Shown one piece after another: positions 26,180 to 37,597 of a DNA stretch of 64,000 nt. Every line of letters starts with the position of its first letter. The first letter of the stretch is position 1. A program made the translations under genes and the position numbers. The notes beneath the pieces were generated by a model. The model saw nothing but the letters and a program-made list of their open reading frames with translations, did not search any database and was not told the origin of the DNA. The DNA is from Aphidius gifuensis (Eukaryota; Arthropoda; Insecta; Hymenoptera; Braconidae): NCBI RefSeq assembly GCF_014905175.1, contig NC_057792.1:21086963-21150962 (forward strand), read 5' to 3'.

Positions 26180-26970
26180 TTTTTTACCTTTAAATATTTT
26201 AGCAACATAAATTATATATATTTTTTAAATGAAAAATTTTGATAAATTTATTTTATTTTTCATAAATAAATGTGTACATATTTTGTGTAATTGAAATTAC
26301 AAATTTTTTGAAATATTTTTCTTGATTTTAATTAAACAAGTCAAATTAAAAATTGCCAAGCATTATCAAGATGTAATTTTAATTCCGACAACTGTTCACT
26401 AGTCTTCAAAATACGTTAATAAATAATAACGTTTTTTTTTTTTTTAATTTATTTTTTTCTTTTCATTGTCGTAATTTTGTTTTTTTTTTAAATTACATAA
26501 CTAGCATTTGTGTGAATTTTAAAATGCAATACTTAACATGCAATATACTGCTCAAATGTTTTAGTATTTAATTTTATATTTATATCTCATTTTGATAATT
26601 ACATGTGAATTTATTTATCTAGATGATTATCATGTTAGTTAATTCCTGTGATCATGTAATATAAGAAAAAAATAATTGTCCATGTAAATAAAAGTATGAA
26701 AATCATTGAAATAAAAAAAAATATAATTGTAAAATTAATTTTGTGTTACTTTTTCATCTTGATGTTGTCCTGTTTCGATTGGAGAATAAATCAATGGTCA
26801 AATGGAGCTATTACTATTAAAATTCTAGCTACATATAAAATAAAATTGATGCTGTGTAAAATGATGGCAATGAAGAAAACACTCTCTCCTATTTCATCCC
26901 CTATTGCTCTATTGATTTTATAAACTCAATATAAATATGGCAGTCGGGCTTGGTCCTCCAAAAACTCAAC
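26180..26970. other. Intergenic: Fur1 3' UTR and receptor paralog upstream region
   Basis: AT-rich spacer. A 75-codon frame at 26696-26923 looks like chance. The last 35 bp, from ATGGCAGTC at 26937, resembles the coding leader of the downstream beta1 gene but is out of frame with the paralog's own start, so it is 5' UTR here. Confidence 0.5.
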
Positions 26971-28936
26971 ATGTATTGCTGTTCATTTTTTTTAAGATTT
27001 TTATTCATTTCATTATTTTTTTATGTCTGTGAGTATTTAAAAACAACAAAAAATATAATAATCATTTTCAACTACTCAAAGTGTTTTAATTAATTAATTA
27101 AATTTTTTGAATTTCGATTATTTTAATTATCATCAGGTTTATGCTCAGAAGATGAAGAAAGATTGGTAAGAAATTTATTTAGAGGATACAATAAACTCAT
27201 CAGGCCAGTTCTCAATTCTTCAGATACAGTTTTAGTACATTTGGGTTTAACATTTACACAGCTACTCAGTGTGGTATGTATATTTATTTATAAAATCAAC
27301 TAAATAATTTTTTTTGATAATTAATTTTTACTTTGTTTTAAAAGAATGAAAGAAATCAAGTTATGAAATCAAATGTTTGGATGGATTTAAATTGGAATGA
27401 TTATCAATTTAAATGGGATAAAAATGAGTATGATGGTATCGAAACAATTCGTGTACCATGTGACAAGGTTTGTTGAATAATAAAAATAACATTAACAAAT
27501 TAAAATAATTTATAAATGTGTTTTTTTTTTTAACAAGGTTTGGAAGCCAGACATTGTGTTGTTTAACAAGTAAGTTTATTAATTTGTAATTTAAAAATAA
27601 CAAATTAAACTGATGGCTATTATAATTTTTCAACAGTGCTGATGGTAATTATGAGGTTCGTTATAAAAGCAACGTGGTCATAACATCAGATGGCTCAGTG
27701 AATTGGGTACCTCCAGCAATATTTTTGAGTTCATGTGCAATCGACGTAACATATTTTCCATTTGATCAGCAAACTTGCATTATGAAATTTGGCTCTTGGA
27801 CATTTAATGGTGATCAAGTTGCACTGGCATTTCCGATAAATAAATCATTCATTGATTTATCAGACTATGGACGAAGTGGAGCATGGGATATAATTGATGT
27901 ACCAGCATACTTAAATACTTACAGAGATATCAACAAAACAGAAACAGACATAACATTTTATTTGATAATCAGACGTAAAACATTATTCTACACAGTAAAT
28001 TTAATTCTTCCAACAGTGCTGATATCATTTCTTTGTGTTCTTGTATTTTATTTACCAGCTGAAGCAAATGAAAAAGTAACACTTGGTATCAGTATTCTTT
28101 TGTCACTGGTTGTGTTTCTTTTACTTGTTAGTAAAATATTGCCACCAACGTCATTGGTAATGCCATTAATATCGAAATATTTATTATTTACATTTATCAT
28201 GAATACTGTTAGTATACTGGTAACAGTTGTTATATTAAATTGGAATTTTCGTAGTCCAAGAACACATGCAATGTCAAAATTAGTACGTCAAATTTTTTTA
28301 AGAATTTTACCACGTATATTATGTATGCAAAGACCAAAAAAAACACGTTTAAGGTGGATGATGGAAAGACCAAATTTAAGTATAACAAAAAATAGCAATT
28401 ATTCATCAAGTTTTACTGAAATGACAAATATAAATGATCATAATAAAATTGAAACTGTTGAATTATCTGATCTTCATCATCCAAATTGTAAAATTAATCT
28501 TGATGCACATGTATCAACAATTGGAGGATCAAGTACAGCTAATGGAACATATCATGGATTTGATATTAAAAGAGATTCAATTACTTCGGATTCAGCAACA
28601 ATGGGAACAATGGCTACAAAAGCACTCAGTGCTGTTGAATTTATATCTGAACATCTTAAAAATGAAGATCTTTTTATTCAGGTTTTATTTTATTTAATTT
28701 TATTAATTTAAATTTATATTTTTATAATTATTTGTTTTTTATTTTTTTGTTTTCAGACACGTGAAGATTGGAAATATGTGGCAATGGTTATTGATCGTTT
28801 ACAACTTTATATATTTTTTTTTGTAACGACATTTGGAACAATTAAAATTCTCATGGATGCACCACATATTTTTGAATATGTTGATCAAGAAAAATTGATT
28901 GCAATGTATACAAAAAATCAATCTATTGTTAATTAG
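26971..28936 (+). CDS. Nicotinic acetylcholine receptor subunit, beta1-like tandem paralog
   Basis: Cys-loop ligand-gated cation channel subunit of neuronal membranes. Exons: 26971-27028, 27137-27273, 27345-27467, 27538-27569, 27637-28681, 28757-28936 (524 residues). The chosen Met gives MYCCSFFLRFLFISLFF, matching beta1's MYCFSKFFKFILISAVF, and the right phase. It has the Cys-loop (CAIDVTYFPFDQQTC), M1-M3 almost identical to beta1 (VTLGISILLSLVVFLLLV in M2), a shortened divergent M3-M4 loop, and M4. No adjacent cysteine pair occurs in loop C, so it is non-alpha. Differences from beta1: loop D reads NVWMDLNW where beta1 has NVWLRFVW; PCDK replaces PPDK; there is an extra NKT glycosylation site in loop C; the N-terminal domain is clearly faster evolving. 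It has an extra intron (27468-27537) and lacks the beta1 intron at 30503-30582. It could be given another beta number in some species. Confidence 0.9.
27463..27542 (+). repeat. 10-bp direct repeat flanking a 70-bp intron
   Basis: ACAAGGTTTG occurs at 27463-27472, spanning the exon 3 donor, and again at 27533-27542, spanning the exon 4 acceptor. The period is exactly 70 bp, equal to the intron length. The neighbouring beta1 gene has no intron here, so the repeat looks like the footprint of an intron gain. Confidence 0.85.
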
Positions 28937-29757
28937 CATTGTTCCTTGTTTTTTAATCAAGTCATTGAAATGACGAAATTTAGCCTCATTAAATTCTTCG
29001 ACAAGAGGGAAAATTCTTCTTTGCAACGAGTACAATAATTATTATTTAAAATTATCGAGGAATTGAAGAAAGGGGTGCTAAATTATATCGAATTTAATAC
29101 AACTTAATATTTTATTGATAGATGATATTTAATGTTACTCAGGTGAATTGAATTAATGCTCAATAATTTTGTTGTTTTCAACAAATGCAATATTACAGAT
29201 CAAATTATTTTATCAATAATTGAAAACAAAAAATATATTTACAATAATTATTAATATACATATAAATTGTCAATGACAAAACTACCTCAAATAAAAAAAT
29301 AAAATACAAATGAAAAAGTACAAAATAAAATATTGAAAAATGTTAAAACAATATTATATTTAAATTTAAAAAAAAAAAAAATACAAACAGTACAAAATAA
29401 TTTATAAAATAAATTTAGAAAATAAAAATATGTTTGCAAATAGAAAAAAGAAAATATGTAAATTTAAAAAAATAAAATAAAATAATTTATTGAGATAATT
29501 AAATAATGTAGATTGATTAAAATTATATTTAAAAAATTTTTTTGTAGTAATTTTTGCTGATGATAAATAAAGTTGAATTTAAATTAAAAAAAAATGAGTT
29601 ATTTTTTTATTTATTGCATAATATTTTAATTGATTTAAAAAAGAAAAAAAAAAGGAAAAAATTTATACGAGGCTGGTAATTTAGGTAGCACTATTTCTTC
29701 TTCTACTCGACGAGCTTTTTATTGATTATCTTCAAGCTGCTTCAAGCACAGAGAGAC
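28937..29757. other. Intergenic spacer between the two receptor genes
   Basis: About 0.8 kb, dominated by A-runs and AATAAA-like strings (3' UTR of the paralog), then a slightly GC-richer 60 bp before the beta1 start that is likely its 5' UTR. No coding signal. Confidence 0.5.
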
Positions 29758-29790
29758 ATGGCAGTCAGGGTGGATGCTTTTCCGCCCAAA

Positions 29791-31805
29791 ATGTACTGTT
29801 TCTCAAAGTTTTTTAAATTTATACTTATTTCTGCTGTTTTTTGTGTTGGTATGTCATTAAAGTATCAATTATAAATTATAAAAAAAAGTATCTATCAATA
29901 AACATCAAATATTTATTCAATATACCAATATTTATTTATTTATTTAGGATTCTGTTCAGAAGATGAAGAAAGATTGGTTCGTGATTTGTTTAGGGGCTAC
30001 AATAAGCTCATAAGACCTGTCCAAAACATGACTGAAAAAGTTCATGTAAGATTTGGACTTGCATTTGTACAACTAATCAATGTGGTAATTAAAATTTAAA
30101 TTAAAAAAAATGATTAATTAATTTATAATTGTATCAACTTGACAAGTAATATTTTTTTATATTTTATTAAACAATTTAGAATGAAAAAAATCAAATTATG
30201 AAGTCAAATGTGTGGCTGAGATTTGTTTGGACTGATTATCAACTCCAGTGGGATGAGGCCGATTATGGTGGTATTGGAGTGCTTCGTTTACCACCTGATA
30301 AAGTATGGAAGCCTGACATAGTTTTATTTAACAAGTAAGTTTATTTATTTCCATCATAATTATTAAAAATTTCGATGATAATAATGTCAATTTTTTTGTT
30401 ACAGTGCTGATGGAAATTACGAGGTACGTTACAAAAGCAACGTACTAATTTATCCAACTGGAGAAGTACTCTGGGTTCCACCAGCAATCTACCAAAGTTC
30501 ATGTAAAATATTTAAACTATCTTATCTTGATTAAATTATAAAACAATGAAATAAAAAAATATTTATTTGTTGCAAATAACAGGTACAATTGACGTAACAT
30601 ATTTTCCATTTGATCAACAAACTTGCATCATGAAATTTGGCTCATGGACATTCAATGGTGATCAGGTATCACTTGCTCTTTACAATGACAAAAATTTTGT
30701 TGATCTATCAGATTACTGGAAGAGTGGAACATGGGATATCATAAGTGTTCCAGCATATTTGAATACTTATCAAGGAGATTTTCCAACAGAAACAGATATA
30801 ACATTTTACATAATAATCAGACGTAAAACATTATTCTACACAGTAAATTTAATTCTTCCAACAGTGTTGATATCATTTCTTTGTGTTCTTGTATTTTATT
30901 TACCAGCTGAAGCTGGTGAAAAGGTAACACTTGGTATTAGTATTCTTTTGTCCCTGGTTGTGTTTCTTTTACTTGTCAGTAAAATATTACCACCAACGTC
31001 ATTGGTGCTTCCATTAATTGCAAAATATTTATTATTTACATTTATCATGAATACAGTTAGTATATTGGTAACAGTTGTTATTATTAACTGGAATTTCCGT
31101 GGTCCACGTACACACAGAATGCCACACCTAATACGTAAAATATTTTTAAAATATTTACCAACAATATTGTTAATGAGACGACCAAAAAAAACACGTTTAA
31201 GATGGATGATGGAAATACCAAATGTAACATTACCAGCATCAAATTATTCTGGTAGTCCAACTGAATTACCAAAACATTTACCAGGTTCAATTGCAAAATC
31301 TAAAATGGAAATAATGGAATTGTCTGATCTTCATCATCCAAATTGTAAAATTAATCGTAAAGTACATAATACAACATCAACAAGTACTGGTGCTGTTGGT
31401 GGTGTTGGTGTTGGTGTTGGTAATGATGGTATGGGTGATCGTAGAGGTTCAGAAAGTTCTGATTCTGTTTTATTAAGTCCAGAAGCAACAAAAGCAACTG
31501 AAGCTGTTGAATTTATTGCTGAACATCTTAGAAATGAGGATCTTTATATTCAGGTTTTTCAACAATTTTTTTTATTTGTTTTTTAAAAGTTTTAATTTAT
31601 CTTTGTTGTTAAATATTTAACTTTGATGTTTTTGTTGTAGACTCGAGAGGATTGGAAGTATGTCGCCATGGTGATTGATCGTTTACAACTCTATCTCTTT
31701 TTCATTGTTACGACTGCTGGTACCATTGGAATTTTAATGGATGCACCACATATATTTGAGTATGTTGATCAAGATAGAATCATCGAAATATATCGTGGAA
31801 AGTAA
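29791..31805 (+). CDS. nAChRbeta1: Nicotinic acetylcholine receptor subunit beta1
   Basis: Non-alpha subunit of insect neuronal acetylcholine receptors. Exons: 29791-29848, 29948-30084, 30180-30334, 30405-30502, 30583-31553, 31641-31805 (527 residues). The mature protein (SEDEERLVRDLFRGYNKLI onward) is very close to Drosophila beta1 (ARD) throughout, including loop D NVWLRFVWTDYQ with the Arg known as position 81 in aphids, Cys-loop CTIDVTYFPFDQQTC, M1-M4 and the ending DQDRIIEIYRGK. Loop C lacks the CC pair, as expected for beta. The M3-M4 loop carries a Gly/Val/Asp repeat from GGTGTT units. An in-frame Met at 29758 would add 11 residues before the signal peptide; I prefer 29791 because it aligns with the paralog's start. 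Confidence 0.95.
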
Positions 31806-33299
31806 ATTTATTTATTCCAAATATTTTACACGTTTTTAACAATCAACAAAAAACAGCTCAGTGTCTCTCCCTCTTTTTTTTTTATTTTAAATCATTTCGA
31901 TTGAAGACACGTTAGAAAATATAATTTTCAAGTCTTGATGATTGAAAATTTACGCGCGTGAAATAAATACAATTTTAAAAATTGAATTAATTTTTTTATA
32001 TTTAACAAAAATAATATCGTCGCACATACAGCAAATTCAAAACTAATTTTTAGATTAGATAAAAAACTTTTTAAAATTAGCACGATGTTGATATGTTTAT
32101 TGTTTTTTAAAAAATAATTTATACAAATATTTAAATACTAGAATTAAGTCATGTAATCCAGTAAATATCTTTATCGAAAAAGATGAAAATAAAAAAGGTA
32201 GAAATCGTACTGAATTAATTGTAAGTGGAGGACATTCTAAAGTAGTCGTCATTATGTTTTTTTAATATTTTATTTTGTTATTAAACTCTCGACAGTTTAG
32301 TCTTCCTTACGATAAAAAAATAAATAAATAAATAAATATATAATTAGTCAAACGTAAGGGCGCAATTGTTTATATATAAATTTTATTACGATTGTTCAGA
32401 GAGAAAGTATTTAATGATATTATATTTTACTAATGTTTTTTTATTTGTTAAATTATTTTGTTGGTTAATTTATTTAGTGTTTTTTTTTATTTATTAAATG
32501 CTAGGTGTACCAGGGTAATGCTCAATTATTTAACTAAATAACAAATTGATATTCAATATCCGACAAATAAATTACAATACTCTGAACCTTGATGCATGAT
32601 TATTTCAGTTTTAGCTCAGCATATATAATCATTCGAAATTAGTGATAAATAAAGCGTAAGGAAGAAAAAATAATTGATTAATCAATTAGCTATTTAAAAA
32701 TTCGCATAAGTTCTAAATTATAATATTGTATTTTAGTCTTTATCATTGAGTAAGTTTATGATGCCTGTATACATTTGTCATTAATAAACTAAATAAAAAA
32801 TATATAAAATATATTTTTAATTAAATCAGTTATTTGATAACCATGTCTCCAAATTTTCCAAATAGATCCTAGACTTGAGCATCTTGGATACAAGAAGAAG
32901 CAGATTGAATTCATTTTTAAAATTTTAAATTAATAAAAAATCACAGTCATTTTTATATTTTTATTATTAATTAATCATCACGCCATCTATATTTAATTAA
33001 CAAATAATAATAATTTAAAATTAAACATTATATATATAAACAAAGGAATATTTATTTATTTATTTTTTTTGAATTTTATAATGACTTTTTCTATTGAAAG
33101 AAATTTTTTTATTTAAATAAATTATTTTTATATATATTTAGTGATTTGACTTGATTATTTTGATTGAAATAATATAATTATTAATTAATAAATGCACAAA
33201 GGATCACTGAAATAAAATTATTCTCATCAGGAGATTAAAAATCAAGAAAAAAAAAGCTATTTTTGTTCGTTATTTTTGTTTTATTTAAATAAAAAAAAA
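31806..33299. other. Intergenic, beta1 3' region to TSSK
   Basis: 1.5 kb with repeated AATAAA-type strings (beta1 3' UTR) and no credible reading frame. The TSSK start codon is preceded by a run of A. No promoter motif recognised. Confidence 0.5.
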
Positions 33300-34662
33300 A
33301 TGTCAAAATCAGAAGGTGGACCAGGTCCATCAACATCTGGTGTATCTCGTGTTAAAGATGATAAAGTTGATGAACCAGTTGAAAAAAAACAAACAGTTCT
33401 TGAAACACATGGTTATTCTTTGGGCAAAACTATTGGTACTGGTTCCTATGCAACTGTCAAGGTAACAGCATAATTTAATAACTGCAACAAATAATAAAAA
33501 TGATAAATTAAAATATTATATTTAATATAAAATATAGATTGCTCAATCAGATCGTCATGACTGTGATGTTGCAATAAAAATTGTATCAAAATTCCAAGCA
33601 CCAAATGATTATTTAAAAAAATTTTTACCACGTGAAATTGAAGTTGTCAAGGGTCTCAGACATTCAAACTTGATACGTTTTTTACAAGCAATTGAAACAA
33701 CTCATCGGTTAGTTATTAAAATATAAATTTAAAAAATTATAAATTAATTATTTACAATTTAAATCAGAGTTTACATTATAATGGAGTATGCTGAAAATGG
33801 AAGTTTACTAGACATAATACGTCGTGATTCGTACATTGACGAGGTCAGAAGTAGAAAATGGTTTCGAGAATTGATAGAAGCTGTTCAACATTGTCATGAT
33901 CGTGGTGTTGTTCACAGGTAAATGAAAAATAAATAAAATAAAAAATTTAAATGATTATGATATTTTTAAATTTAATAAAAGAGACATCAAGTGTGAAAAT
34001 CTTTTGATGGATCAATATTATAATATAAAAATATCAGACTTTGGATTTGCACGTGGACATATGAAACAAAATAAGGATGGTATAACACCACTCAGTGAAA
34101 CATTTTGTGGTAGTTATGCATATGCATCACCAGAAATATTACGTGGAATTCCATATCAACCAAATTTAGCTGATATATGGTCACTTGGTGTTGTACTTTA
34201 TGCAATGGTTTATGGAAGACTTCCATTTGATGATACAAATTATGCTCATCTTCTAAAGGTACCAAGGTATATAATTAACAACAACGACTAACGCGTTTAA
34301 TATTAATTTCCATACTATTAATTATATATTTAAATGATAATAATTCAACAACACAATGTCATGTTAATGTCATGTTGTTATTATTTTTTGTTTAGCAAGT
34401 TCAAAGCAAGGTGACATTTATTAAATATCCAAAAGTATCATATGCATGTCGAGCATTGATATCGAGAATTCTTGTTCCACAAAGATCACGAGCAAGAATT
34501 GAAGCAATCAAACAAGATCCTTGGCTAATAATACCAACAACATCAGTACATACATCAGTCTCAAATGAATCAATTGTTGATATTATCAAAAATGATAATC
34601 AAGTTGCAATTGAACCACAAATAGTATTATCTGATGATAAAGTACAAGATTTGTCAAGCTAA
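33300..34662 (+). CDS. Testis-specific serine/threonine kinase (TSSK family)
   Basis: Small protein kinase of the CAMK-related TSSK family, normally acting in spermatid maturation. Exons: 33300-33461, 33538-33707, 33768-33917, 33982-34258, 34396-34662 (341 residues). A Gly/Ser-rich leader of about 40 residues precedes the kinase domain: glycine loop LGKTIGTGSYATVK, VAIKIVSK lysine, HRDIKCENLL catalytic loop, SDFGFARG metal site, and ETFCGSYAYASPEIL activation segment with the Thr-phosphosite context typical of TSSKs. ADIWSLGVVLYAMVYGRLPFDD and a terminal RILVPQRSRARI complete the fold. The tail is short and acidic. All catalytic residues are present, so it should be active. Which vertebrate TSSK it matches best cannot be settled by eye. 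It is convergent with glycerol kinase, with 95 bp between stop codons. Confidence 0.92.
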
Positions 34663-34757
34663 ATAATTATCATTTTTTTTATTACACATACCCCTTTGAT
34701 AATAAATTATTTTTATTTTTCTATTTTATAAAAATGTAATGTTGTTTTTTTTGATGG

Positions 34758-36763
34758 TCATATATTTAATCTGTGCTTGGCAAGAATTAATAGCATCACT
34801 GTGCTGATGGCAAATAGACCAGCTGATGTTACATTTTGATAATTAATAGGTGAATTGTCTGGAAAAAAAAAGTTTCAATAATTAAATATTAATTTTATAT
34901 TTTAAAATTTATTCTTTTTCACTGACCATTTGTGTTGGTCACTTGCTGGTATTCTAAACTCTTGTCAACTGCTTTTTTCCATTTGCTATATAAAATATCT
35001 CTATCTATAGAAGAAAAATAATATCAATAACAATTTAAGTACAACAAAAAAAAAATAATATTAATATTAATTTACCATTATCTGATATTGAAGGTAAAAA
35101 TGTATCACTTGGTACAGTTGTATCAATTTTAAAATCCCATTTTTTAATACCCTCAGCACTTCCAGCAGCCATTGCAACACCAAGTGCTGTTGTTTCACTC
35201 ATAAGAGGCCTGACTAGCTTGTTGAATAAATAACCAATTAATTTTACTAAATTATTAATTAAATAATTTTATTAAACAACAATTATTTCTCTTACCAATT
35301 GGAATACCACATATGTCAGCTTGCATTTGCATTAACAATTGATTATTTGTCATTGCTCCATCAGCAAGTAATTTTGTTAATGTCAATCCAGTATCTTTTT
35401 CCATGGCTTCTAAAATATCTCTAATTTGAAAACAAACTGACTGCAATGCTGCTTTAATTATTTGTGATTTTTTTGTATCCTCTGTTATTCCACATATAAT
35501 ACTAAATAAAAAAATAAAAAATAAAATAAACAATTTTATTTATTAAATAATAATAATTATACCTTGTTGCATCTTTTCTCCAGTAAGGTGCATAAAGACC
35601 AGCAAATGCTGGTACAAAAATAATTCTATTATCACCAGGTATTTGTTCAACAATTTTTTCACAATCTTTAATTTCATCAAGCATATTTAAATTATCTTTA
35701 AGCCAATCAAGTACACCACCAGCAATAGCAATTGATCCTTCCAATGCATAAACTGGTCTTGATTTTGGTCCCATTTGATAAGCAACAGTTGTAATTAATC
35801 CATTATTTGATTTAACAATTGTTTCACCAGTATTATAAAGTAAAAAACAACCAGTACCATATGTACTTTTAGCTTGTCCACGTTGTAAACACATTTCACC
35901 AATAAGTGCTGATTGTTGATCACCCAAACATCCAGATATTGGTACACCTTTTAATAAGCCTTCTTGTATGTGTCCATATATTTCTGATGAACTTCTTATT
36001 TGTGGCAGTATGTCATATGGTATATCAAAAAATAATAACAAAGTTGGATCCCATTGTAGTGTTGATATATTCATGAGCATTGTACGTGATGCATTTGTAA
36101 CATCTGTACTATGTGCACCACCATTGATACCACCAGTTAAATTCCATATCAACCATGAATCAATTGTTCCAAACATTAAGCTACCATTTAACATTGCTTT
36201 TTTAACATTATCTACATTATCTATTAACCATTTTAATTTTAATGCACTAAAATATGGACTTATTGGTAGACCAGATAATTCTTTGAGGTATATTTCATTA
36301 TTATTATTACTATTAATTGTATTACTTAATATATCATCAACTAAATCAGCTGTACGCATATCCATCCATGATATTGCATTGTAAAGTGGCTCACCAGTTA
36401 TTGAGCTCCATACAACTGTTGTTTCACGTTGATTTGCAATACCAATTGCAACAATATCAGAAGGATCAATTGTTAATTGCTGAAGATTAACAACTGTTTG
36501 ACTAAGACATTCTCTTACTGCTTCTAGTATTTCAATTGGATCCTGTTCAACCCATCCCTCTTTTGGGTATATTAATTTTATTGGTATTTGATGATATGTC
36601 AATACTTCAGCATTTTCAGCTGCAAATACCTGTAATTTTTATTATTTATTCATAGACATTTGTTGTTGTTGTTGTTGTTTATTTTTATATTTTATTTGAC
36701 AATTTGACTCACCAAAAATCTAACACTACTTGTGCCTTCATCAATTGCTCCAACAAGAGGCAT
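34758..36763 (-). CDS. Gk: Glycerol kinase
   Basis: ATP-dependent phosphorylation of glycerol to glycerol-3-phosphate; FGGY kinase family. Exons: 36763-36713, 36629-35563, 35501-35296, 35213-35076, 35004-34927, 34858-34758 (546 residues). It starts MPLVGAIDEGTSSVRFLVF (phosphate-binding loop of domain I). Then come ANQRETTVVW (glycerol-binding Arg/Glu), GLPISPYFSALKLKWL, CLGDQQSALIGEM (catalytic Asp), YGTGCFLLYNTG (FGGY signature) and LADGAMTNNQLLMQMQADI with PLMSETTALGVAMAAG in domain II. DGAM replaces the usual DGGM. The C-terminus has a hydrophobic segment (SAGLFAISTVMLLILAKH), which fits the tail anchor that some animal glycerol kinases use on the mitochondrial outer membrane. Length fits the family. 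Confidence 0.94.
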
Positions 36764-37597
36764 TGACTCAAAACACTATTGACATTTGACTAATTATTGC
36801 ACACTTGAATTAATTATGTTTAGATTATACTATTTGTAAATCACATTTATGACATTATTGAATAATTTTATTTCAATTTATACACTTTTTTTTTATTGAT
36901 TATTTATATAATTTAATTTTAATTGTTATTTTGATTTACAATAATTATATTTCTAATGATATTATTTAATAGATATAATTTATTAATTTTATGACTATGT
37001 ATATTATGTATGATAATTATTAATATAAAATAATTATAAATTTTATTATATTATTTTTTAAATGACATTATTGATAAATGATAATTTTATTTTTTTGCAA
37101 TTTTTTGGAGTAAATCTGTAATATTACAGATGATGCAAAATTTTTTAGACATTTCATTGCCAAACAGCTGGCGCTATTATTTTTCCAGTGACTAAAAAAT
37201 AAAACTAAATTATTTTTAGCTTTGTCGGTAAAGTAAATAGCAGCTTGAATTTTTATTAAAACAAAATAATAAACAAATTAAACTGAAAAGAAAAATAAAA
37301 TTTAAATTAAATTAACTAATCATTAGCAATTTCATTTTTAAATTTTTGTAAACACTGAAAAATAAATAAACAAACACAATAATTAATTAATTGAAAATTT
37401 TAATTTTTTAATTACAAAAAAATTACATTTTTACAAATTACGTATTTTCATCAATATTTTTACAAAAATGAATATTAAGTAGACGAGTTTTTTTATTAAC
37501 AATACTTTCGAAATTTTTCCATTCTTTGGAAACGTAAAGATCAAGAACAATATTATTTTTACGTGATATAATTTTTTTTTGTATATCAATAACACAC
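36764..37597. other. Intergenic: Gk upstream and ZAD/F-box gene 3' region
   Basis: About 0.8 kb of AT-rich spacer between two minus-strand genes. It contains the Gk promoter/5' UTR and the 3' UTR of the next gene. The block 37440-37597 has somewhat coding-like composition but follows the in-frame stop at 37598 on the minus strand. No gene called. Confidence 0.5.

Noticed and set aside
29758..29790. Upstream in-frame Met of beta1 as the true start
   Set aside because: It would put a polar extension ahead of the signal peptide; the downstream Met aligns with the paralog start.
35968..36384. 138-codon plus-strand frame
   Set aside because: Antisense of the glycerol kinase main exon.
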